From: Bacillota bacterium
GTDB taxonomy: Bacteria > Bacillota > Bacilli > Paenibacillales > UBA4045
Assembly: GCA_023441055.1 (NCBI GenBank)
Contig: JAEZQY010000041.1
Location: forward strand, 62,001-126,000
DNA length: 64,000 nucleotides
Direction of reading: 5' to 3'
In this document: positions 55,005 to 60,973 of the stretch, piece after piece
How positions within the stretch are numbered: the stretch's first letter is position 1
Layout of the letters: every line of letters starts with the position of its first letter
Position numbers and translations under genes: made by a program
Notes under the pieces: generated by a model
Seen by the model: only the letters and a program-made list of their open reading frames with translations
Database searches by the model: none
Told to the model about the DNA's origin: nothing

Positions 55005-55049
55005 GGAGATAACCCAACATCCTCTATAGCGACTAATACGATCACCTGC

Positions 55050-55077
55050 TTTATAATGTTACATTTTGTAACCACAA
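55050..55077 (-). promoter_or_regulatory. promoter of the exopolysaccharide operon with a palindrome in the spacer
   Basis: Minus-strand TTGTGG (55072-55077), a 16-bp spacer and TATAAA (55050-55055). The spacer carries GTTAC-AAAAT-GTAAC (55058-55072), a perfect 5-5-5 inverted repeat. A protein bound there would occupy the space between the two promoter boxes. Confidence 0.55.
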
Positions 55078-55177
55078 TGGGAGATAAGCCCCTCGTAATA
55101 GTGGTATTTCATATACTCTGAGTGGCTTATTGTGTGCATGACACTGTTCTACAACTCTACTACAAATATTATGATAT

Positions 55178-55192
55178 GATACGTTTCGTAAC
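55178..55192 (+). promoter_or_regulatory. second GTAAC-type half-palindrome before the beta-helix gene
   Basis: GATACGTTTCGTAAC (55178-55192) has the same 5-5-5 layout as the operator at 55058, with one half-site changed (GATAC for GTTAC). It overlaps a TATGAT sequence at 55175-55180 that could be the -10 box of the plus-strand gene. It may be a second binding site for the same regulator. Confidence 0.4.
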
Positions 55193-55265
55193 AAGTCAAG
55201 AGGGATTTGAATGTCAAATGCGGTCGAAATGGTGTAATACGGATAAAGGTGAGTGGATAAATCGA

Positions 55266-56606
55266 ATGAAATGGAAATGGAAGCTCATCGTGATTTTTTT
55301 GCTCGTCAATATCATTATCATAGTAGTCGGTTCATCCTATTCATTACTAGACAACCGCCCGGCCGTAGATGCACCGTTGTCGCTGAGCAGGGAACGCACC
55401 TTCAATGTCCGCGACTTCGGTGCAATGGGCGATGGTATTCAAGACGATGCATCGGCGATTCAACTGGCGCTGGACAAGGCAGCCCAGTACAGGCCGGCGG
55501 CTGTGTATCTCCCCGCCGGCCAATACAAGGTAAGTACCTCGAAACCGTTGACTGTTCCCGCTAACGTCACTGTTTTCGGACAAGGCGAACAAACGGTCAT
55601 TCAGGCGGACTCCGACCGCTTCGGCTGGCAGCTGCTGCGAATCCACGGTGATCATATTACTTTGAATAAGCTAGTTCTCGACGGACGCCGCTCAGTTAAC
55701 CGGGTGATCGTTGTAGAGCCGGGCAGCATGGATGTTCGCTTGTCTCGCGTGACGATAACAGGCGCATCACAAAGCGAGGACCGAGACAGCCCGTACCATG
55801 ATCAAGTCGTCTCCGGCATTATCATTCTTGGCGACACGGCGCGCATCGAGCTTGACGATATCGATATCTATGACATTCATGCGCCTTATGGGGACAAGAT
55901 CGCTCGGGGGATTTATGCAACAACGACATGGAATTCACGTGAGAAGCCTCCTCGGCAGGTATCCGTGACGCATTCACGCATTCGTAAGGTAGGTCCGGCC
56001 AAGGATGGCGACTGTATCTACTTTGAGGATCAAGGCAAGGAAGCTGTCGGGGCTACGGCTATTCATTCAGACAGCGTCATTAGCGGCAATATATTCAGCG
56101 GCTGCGCCAAGCGGGCGATCAAGCTGTTCGCCGACGGCGTAACCGTAAGCGACAACGATATTGATAATACCGGCATGGTGGCGAATATGTTCGCAGGCAT
56201 CAGTGCGTACGGCGACGATATTACGATCGAGGGGAATTCTATTGGCGGTACGGGAAGCTATTATGCTGCGGTGGAGATTGGCGCTAGTGTGGAGGTGCAG
56301 CGTGTGCACATCGTCGGCAACACGATACAGATGGGCGAGCTCAGCCGGCAGAAGGACACAACCGGCATTCGGGTCGGAAGCATTGTTGATTTCGTGATTG
56401 CGAACAATCGAATTGAACATGGTGAGCGGGCGATATGGATTTGGCAGGACGCGGTGAACGGGCTGGTCCGGAACAACCGGATTTATGTACCAGCCGGTGG
56501 CGGCATCGACTTGACCAAACAGCATGCAGATGATATTCGAAGTAACATTCGAATAGAAAATAATGTGATTAAATCGAAGCATGATGTGATTGAAGAAGGG
56601 GAATGA
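55266..56606 (+). CDS. exported right-handed parallel beta-helix protein (pectate-lyase-superfamily fold)
   Basis: 446 residues. One N-terminal membrane helix (about 6-25) anchors it or acts as a signal. Then V-R-D-F-G-A-M-G-D-G-I-Q-D-D-A-S-A-I-Q marks the pectate-lyase-3 superfamily, and about twelve beta-helix turns follow (I-V-G-N-T-I-Q, V-R-N-N-R-I-Y, I-E-N-N-V-I-K). The fold is that of tailspike-like and exopolysaccharide-cutting glycosidases and lyases. Divergent from the exopolysaccharide operon, it may trim or modify that polymer. I start it at the ATG at 55266 (GGTGAG upstream). Catalytic residues are not evident from the sequence alone. Confidence 0.82.
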   Translation: MKWKWKLIVIFLLVNIIIIVVGSSYSLLDNRPAVDAPLSLSRERTFNVRDFGAMGDGIQDDASAIQLALDKAAQYRPAAVYLPAGQYKVSTSKPLTVPANVTVFGQGEQTVIQADSDRFGWQLLRIHGDHITLNKLVLDGRRSVNRVIVVEPGSMDVRLSRVTITGASQSEDRDSPYHDQVVSGIIILGDTARIELDDIDIYDIHAPYGDKIARGIYATTTWNSREKPPRQVSVTHSRIRKVGPAKDGDCIYFEDQGKEAVGATAIHSDSVISGNIFSGCAKRAIKLFADGVTVSDNDIDNTGMVANMFAGISAYGDDITIEGNSIGGTGSYYAAVEIGASVEVQRVHIVGNTIQMGELSRQKDTTGIRVGSIVDFVIANNRIEHGERAIWIWQDAVNGLVRNNRIYVPAGGGIDLTKQHADDIRSNIRIENNVIKSKHDVIEEGE

Positions 56607-56679
56607 CCTCCGTGAATACCAAGCCTCATTTCCCCAGCCCCACTTAATTCTTCGAATGCCTTTCGATATCTTTCTTCAT

Positions 56680-57696
56680 TTATCTGAAACCAACCACTGC
56701 GTCTACACGATAATCTCTGCTCAGCACGTTGGTCTCGACAATCCGCCATTGCCCATCTTGATGAAGTCTTAGAGTCGTTACATGCTCCGTAACATGGTCA
56801 GGGTAATAACGGTCACCCGTTCGCTTGGTTAGAACCTGATAGCGTACTCTGACTTCACGATCATCGCCTGAGAGATAACGAAGCTTGCCCAGCGTGTAGT
56901 GGAAGTCAGCCTGATCGGCCAAGCTTGCTTCGAGGACAGCACGGATCACAACCTGGTATGCCTGTGAAGTGGTAATATCCCCTGCAGGCATAACTTCTCC
57001 TCTTAGGAAGCGCACATAGCGCAACTGACCGTTGAGTACCTTCCACTGTCCCCCGATATACCCTACCCGATAATGCCAGATCGATTCCTCAGTGGAGCTC
57101 ACTGACTTGGCTTCTACTAGAGCCTGATCACTCTTCAGCTCCTTCATGCTGTAGCTCAGCTTGGCATCACTCGCAACCATGCCGGCTTGTCCGCTGCCCG
57201 TATCTCGCAACGCCTCACCGACCAGATAGTAGATGAGATCATCTCGCTTGGCGATATAGATCAGACGCTTGCTCTCATTCCAGATTACTTCGCGCTCGGC
57301 GTGTTCACTCACGAAGCGCAGCGGGATGAAGGTCTGCCCATCTCTCAGTACCGGCGCGACATCAAGTGGATAGGACTTGCCATTCACCCATGCGGTCGTG
57401 CTGCCAATCTGCAGTTCGATTAATAGGTTGTGCTTGCGCCCGGTCACCTTCCTGGAGAGCGCATCCCATTCCATCGACAATCCGAGTTTGGCGAAGATGG
57501 GGCGGAACGGCACGAGCGTCACACCACGTTCTGAATAAGGGTGCTGCCTATCGAAATTCATACGCTCGCCATCCACATATACGATGATCGGAGGTTTGTC
57601 CTGCACAGCTGCCGCCTGCGGCGTCATCATCGCCAACAGCATGGTCAGCAGACCCAGCTTCAGCATCCATCGATTCCATATCCAGCTTCTCAACAT
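56680..57696 (-). CDS. exported stalk-domain protein, paralogue of the one at 36529
   Basis: 338 residues. The signal peptide ends near A30 (T-P-Q-A-A-A). The stalk domain (about 35-150) matches the paralogue almost motif for motif: V-P-F-R-P-I-F-A-K-L-G, K-V-T-G-R, L-Q-I-G-S-T-T-A-W-V-N-G, D-V-A-P-V-L-R-D-G and F-I-P-L-R-F-V. Two shortened NTF2-like modules follow and end with D-Y-R. It is transcribed alone from a promoter of the shared envelope-type architecture. An ATG at 57708 sits too near the ribosome site AGAGGAG, and the ATG at 57696 rather far from it; I use the latter. It is probably extracytoplasmic with a binding role. Confidence 0.85.
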   Translation of the reverse strand: MLRSWIWNRWMLKLGLLTMLLAMMTPQAAAVQDKPPIIVYVDGERMNFDRQHPYSERGVTLVPFRPIFAKLGLSMEWDALSRKVTGRKHNLLIELQIGSTTAWVNGKSYPLDVAPVLRDGQTFIPLRFVSEHAEREVIWNESKRLIYIAKRDDLIYYLVGEALRDTGSGQAGMVASDAKLSYSMKELKSDQALVEAKSVSSTEESIWHYRVGYIGGQWKVLNGQLRYVRFLRGEVMPAGDITTSQAYQVVIRAVLEASLADQADFHYTLGKLRYLSGDDREVRVRYQVLTKRTGDRYYPDHVTEHVTTLRLHQDGQWRIVETNVLSRDYRVDAVVGFR

Positions 57697-57736
57697 GATT
57701 AGGCTCATTCTCCTCTAGACTAAGACTATACGAGGA

Positions 57737-57770
57737 AGTATAGCCTAAATCGCTATCGAAGGCTGTCACA
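57737..57770 (-). promoter_or_regulatory. envelope-type promoter, copy 4 (second stalk-domain protein)
   Basis: Minus-strand GTGACAGCCTTCGATAGCG, then TATACT (57737-57742) 12 bp after the CGA-T core. It matches copy 1 at most positions of GACAACATTCGAGAGCG. The -10 region is also half of an inverted repeat CTATAC-TTCCTC-GTATAG, unique to this copy. Confidence 0.6.
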
Positions 57771-57828
57771 CCTTGATGTCGAATCGGGAAATTTGAGCTT
57801 TTAAGACGGCAGAGCCGCTCTAATCAAG

Positions 57829-57878
57829 TGTGGCAGGTTAGTCTGGAGTGGATAATCCCCCCATACCAACCTGCCACA
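57829..57878 (-). terminator. long hairpin downstream of the inositol monophosphatase gene
   Basis: TGTGGCAGGTT (57829-57839) pairs perfectly with AACCTGCCACA (57868-57878). It lies 12 bp beyond the stop at 57890. There is no proper T-run, so it may act as a processing or stability structure. Confidence 0.5.
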
Positions 57879-57889
57879 TCATCTACACG

Positions 57890-58735
57890 CTAGCTGCTTC
57901 CGTCAACATCTCCCTGCAATTGCTGCACGAGTTCCTCGTGGATATACCCATTAGTCGCAACGAGATCTCGAACATCTAGACTGTATGCCTGTCCATGCAC
58001 ATCGCTGACGCTGCCGCCGGATTCCTGCACAAGCAGGATGCCTGCGGCCATGTCCCATACGCTGAGACCGTATTCGATAAACCCGCTGATGCGGCCAGTA
58101 GCCACATACGCCAGATGCAGCGCCGCTGAACCTGTCGTCCGAATATTACGCACGCGCGGCAGCAAGGTCTCTATAACCTTAAGGTTACGCACTGCGTTCG
58201 CATTGGCAGGGAAGCCGGATGCGATCAGACTCACTCTCAGTTGTTCATCAGCGGCAACTTGCATCTTCCGTCCATGCATATACGCGCCCTTGCCCTTCTC
58301 CGCGACGAACATCTCATCATTGGAAGGGTCGTACACGACACCGACAATCACCTCGCCATAATGCGCTAGCGCAATCGAGACACAATAGAATGGAAAGCCA
58401 TGCACGAAGTTCGTAGTCCCGTCAATCGGATCTACGATCCAGACATATTCCTTCTCCTTGGCTTCCTCAATCGTGATCCCCCCATCGGCACTCTCTTCGC
58501 CTAGGAAGGCATGATCCGGGAAGTGGGTGCTGATGAGATTGCGAATCATCTGTTCGGAGCCCTTGTCCACTTCGGTGACAAGGTCGCTAATCGACGCCTT
58601 ATATTGAAGCTGCTTATACTCGCCAATCTTACTCTTAATCCACTGACCGGCCTTCGACGCGGTGTTGACCGCCACTGCCGTGAAGCTCTTGCGTCCGACG
58701 ACGAAGGGCTCAGGCGCTCTTCTCGACTCGTCCAT
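57890..58735 (-). CDS. inositol monophosphatase family protein
   Basis: 281 residues. The metal-binding motifs are intact: G-E-E-S-A, W-I-V-D-P-I-D-G-T-T-N-F and S-V-W-D-M-A-A-G. Enzymes of this family dephosphorylate inositol-1-phosphate and other phosphorylated sugars or nucleotides (SuhB, PAP phosphatase and fructose-1,6-bisphosphatase relatives). The N-terminus has an extra 15 or so residues over the core. It is the downstream member of a tandem with a small conserved gene 26 bp upstream. Substrate not decided. Confidence 0.92.
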   Translation of the reverse strand: MDESRRAPEPFVVGRKSFTAVAVNTASKAGQWIKSKIGEYKQLQYKASISDLVTEVDKGSEQMIRNLISTHFPDHAFLGEESADGGITIEEAKEKEYVWIVDPIDGTTNFVHGFPFYCVSIALAHYGEVIVGVVYDPSNDEMFVAEKGKGAYMHGRKMQVAADEQLRVSLIASGFPANANAVRNLKVIETLLPRVRNIRTTGSAALHLAYVATGRISGFIEYGLSVWDMAAGILLVQESGGSVSDVHGQAYSLDVRDLVATNGYIHEELVQQLQGDVDGSS

Positions 58736-58761
58736 GTACTGCCTCTCCCCACTTCTATAAT

Positions 58762-59073
58762 TTACTTCTGAAAATACATCTCCCCGCCCAGCTTGGTCAG
58801 CACAGCGGTCTCTTCTTCGGACAGCTTGCGCACCAGGTCCAGCTCAACCTTAGTTACCTCTTCGCCTTGGAAATTGATCTCCGCGATTGAAGCGGTAATC
58901 TTCACCAGCGCAACAGCTACATTCTCCGGGGTATAGGCGATAGCCAGCTGGCCCGTCGGATAGATACGATAGCCATTCTTGACCATCGCGGACTTCCCAT
59001 ATTCCAGCAATTGATACAGCTCATTCTCATCCTTGAATTTACAGACACTGTTGAATTCTGTTGTGAACGCCAT
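58762..59073 (-). CDS. small conserved-looking protein, function unknown
   Basis: 103 residues. The start at 59073 is chosen because GAGGTGGAG lies 5 bases upstream; an in-frame ATG at 59103 is less well placed. It has an even alpha/beta pattern (A-V-A-L-V-K-I-T-A-S-I-A-E-I-N-F), no membrane segment and no obvious motif. It lies 43 bp after the D-Ala-D-Ala ligase gene and 26 bp before the inositol phosphatase gene, so the three are probably one transcript. I do not recognise the family. Confidence 0.72.
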   Translation of the reverse strand: MAFTTEFNSVCKFKDENELYQLLEYGKSAMVKNGYRIYPTGQLAIAYTPENVAVALVKITASIAEINFQGEEVTKVELDLVRKLSEEETAVLTKLGGEMYFQK

Positions 59074-59116
59074 GGCAACTCCACCTCTACTAAATTTGGT
59101 CAACCTCTATATGCGA

Positions 59117-60253
59117 TTACTCGAATCCATAGCTGATTTGCTGCTTCTCGGCATGTCGCTCTAGCGCGAGTCTCAGCAGTTCATCCAGCAGCTCCGTATA
59201 AGAGACACCAGTCTCTTGCCATAATAACGGGTACATGCTGAATGGCGTGAACCCAGGCATCGTATTAATCTCATTGATCATTACTGCGTTGTCTTCTCTC
59301 CGCAGGAAGAAATCGACACGTGACAATCCCGTCCCATCAATCGCTTGGAAAGCTTCGATCGCCATCGTCCGAATGCGCTCGGACAGCTCCTCCTGCAGTT
59401 CGGCAGGAATGATCATTGCTGATTTACCGTCGATGTACTTGGCCTTATAGTCATAGAAGTCATTGGATGACACAATCTCGCCGCATACGGAGGCACGCGG
59501 TTTATCATTGCCGAGCACCGCCACTTCAATCTCGCGGGCATCGATGAATTCTTCTACGATAACCTTACGGTCGTAGCGGAATGCCATTGTGATCGCTTCC
59601 AGCAGCTCTGCTTGATTGTTCGCCTTGGACACGCCTACACTCGAGCCCAAATTCGCTGGCTTGACGAAGCATGGATAGCCGAGTGAGACTTCAATCTCTA
59701 GGATGTGCTCATCGCGATTGTTCATCCATTCCGTCTTCGTGAAGTGCCGATAGATGCATTGCGGCAAGCCGGCTCCGGCGAACAGCTTCTTCATGAACAC
59801 TTTGTCCATCCCGACTGCGGAGGCGAGTACGCCGGCACCAACATAGGGGATGTTCGCCATCTCAAGAAGTCCCTGGACGGTGCCATCTTCCCCGTAAGTG
59901 CCATGCAGAAGAGGCAGTACAATATCCAGCGGCGCAGATAACGGCGCTCCCGCGCTCGCGACTGAAGCCGAAAGCTCGACCCGTTCGAATAGTGGAGCCA
60001 GTACTGCAGCGACTGGCGGCAGCTCAATGCTGCCAACTGGATCTGAGCCGACAATCAGACTCTGTCTGTCTTCTACAGGACCGGTCAGGAGTCCTGCCGA
60101 GCGCCAATCTCCACGCTCAGTTATATAGTATGGCACTACCTCATACTTCGTGAAATCGAAGGCGCGAATCACAGAGAAAGCTGTTGTAATGGAAACCTGA
60201 TGCTCTCCGGACTTGCCGCCATAGAGTATTCCTACTCGGATTTTAGGATTCAT
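59117..60253 (-). CDS. ddl: D-alanine--D-alanine ligase
   Basis: 378 residues, ATP-grasp fold. The N-terminal V-G-I-L-Y-G-G-K-S-G-E-H-Q-V-S, P-C-F-V-K-P-A-N-L-G-S-S-V-G-V-S and N-E-I-N-T-M-P-G-F-T are hallmarks of Ddl. The ligase makes the D-Ala-D-Ala dipeptide of peptidoglycan. The start at 60253 (M-N-P-K-I-R-V) has GGAGG 5 bases upstream; the longer in-frame version overlaps the amidase gene and is not supported. It is the middle of a wall-related cluster. Whether it makes D-Ala-D-Ala or D-Ala-D-Lac cannot be settled by eye. Confidence 0.95.
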   Translation of the reverse strand: MNPKIRVGILYGGKSGEHQVSITTAFSVIRAFDFTKYEVVPYYITERGDWRSAGLLTGPVEDRQSLIVGSDPVGSIELPPVAAVLAPLFERVELSASVASAGAPLSAPLDIVLPLLHGTYGEDGTVQGLLEMANIPYVGAGVLASAVGMDKVFMKKLFAGAGLPQCIYRHFTKTEWMNNRDEHILEIEVSLGYPCFVKPANLGSSVGVSKANNQAELLEAITMAFRYDRKVIVEEFIDAREIEVAVLGNDKPRASVCGEIVSSNDFYDYKAKYIDGKSAMIIPAELQEELSERIRTMAIEAFQAIDGTGLSRVDFFLRREDNAVMINEINTMPGFTPFSMYPLLWQETGVSYTELLDELLRLALERHAEKQQISYGFE

Positions 60254-60284
60254 GTAAGCCTCCAAATGGTGTAGTTCTAGATCA

Positions 60285-60791
60285 TCAATCGGGTATGTGA
60301 ATAAATGTGTACTGTGTACGCTCTGTCCAAGCGTACGAGTCCCGGTATGACCAGTAACGATGACGGCTGTCATTCGTATGGGCATTCACGAGCGGACTGC
60401 CAGCAGAGTCGAATGCAGTGACAATCGTCGTATGCGTGAACCGTCCGTCACCATCCCAATCGTAAGAGATGACATCGCCGAGCTGCAATTCTGCTGGACG
60501 CTGCAGCCGGTCGGCTCGAAATCCGCCTTGATCAGACAGCAGGTAGGTCTGTAAGCTGTGCGCGACAGCCCAGCTGAAGCTCCAACGCTCCTTGCCGTTC
60601 GCATACCCCTCATACCACCAGCCTGATTCTCTTCTATTAGTATAGTTCATCGGTATACCGCCTGCAAAGAGGCACTGTGAAACAAAGTTTGTACAATCCA
60701 CTTCGAAATGATGGTAACGAGGATTCGCCTTATTCCACCATTCATCCGCATAAGCTACTGCGGCCAATCGGTTATAGCGGATATTCCTCAT
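60285..60791 (-). CDS. amidase-domain protein (Amidase_6 / YjcM-like)
   Basis: 168 residues without a signal peptide. The catalytic cysteine lies in D-C-T-N-F-V-S-Q-C-L and a histidine in R-F-T-H-T-T-I-V, with S-Y-D-W-D-G-D-G-R before it, as in the Amidase_6 family of peptidoglycan-associated hydrolases. It lies 31 bp upstream of the ligase start. Its role in wall turnover is plausible, but with no signal peptide its location is unclear. Confidence 0.85.
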   Translation of the reverse strand: MRNIRYNRLAAVAYADEWWNKANPRYHHFEVDCTNFVSQCLFAGGIPMNYTNRRESGWWYEGYANGKERWSFSWAVAHSLQTYLLSDQGGFRADRLQRPAELQLGDVISYDWDGDGRFTHTTIVTAFDSAGSPLVNAHTNDSRHRYWSYRDSYAWTERTQYTFIHIPD

Positions 60792-60857
60792 CCCCTATCC
60801 CCTCCGACAAAAACGTAAAAGTTGTTTCATTATATGTCTGATTAACGTAAATAATGC

Positions 60858-60886
60858 TTTACGATCTCGCTGCACAATTGTATACT
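60858..60886 (+). promoter_or_regulatory. promoter of aconitase
   Basis: TTTACG (60858-60863), a 17-bp spacer and TATACT (60881-60886). Transcription would begin near 60893, giving a leader of about 80 bases that carries the dyad at 60912. Confidence 0.6.
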
Positions 60887-60911
60887 AACAATAGATAAAT
60901 ATTTTGAAATC

Positions 60912-60939
60912 GAGTTTCACTAAATGAAACTCATTCTCA
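60912..60939 (+). promoter_or_regulatory. dyad and Fur-like box in the aconitase leader
   Basis: GAGTTTCA (60912-60919) pairs perfectly with TGAAACTC (60925-60932). The overlapping TGAAACTCATTCTCA (60925-60939) fits the 7-1-7 Fur box TGATAAT-N-ATTATCA at 12 of 14 positions. Either an RNA hairpin in the leader or an iron-responsive operator is possible. Confidence 0.45.
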
Positions 60940-60973
60940 ATCAAGTCCATTTCACATAGGAGGAACTGCAATT

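Noticed and set aside
54860..55075. 71-residue frame starting upstream of the deacetylase
   Set aside because: It reads a different frame through the start of the deacetylase gene and loses the family sequence, so it is a shadow.
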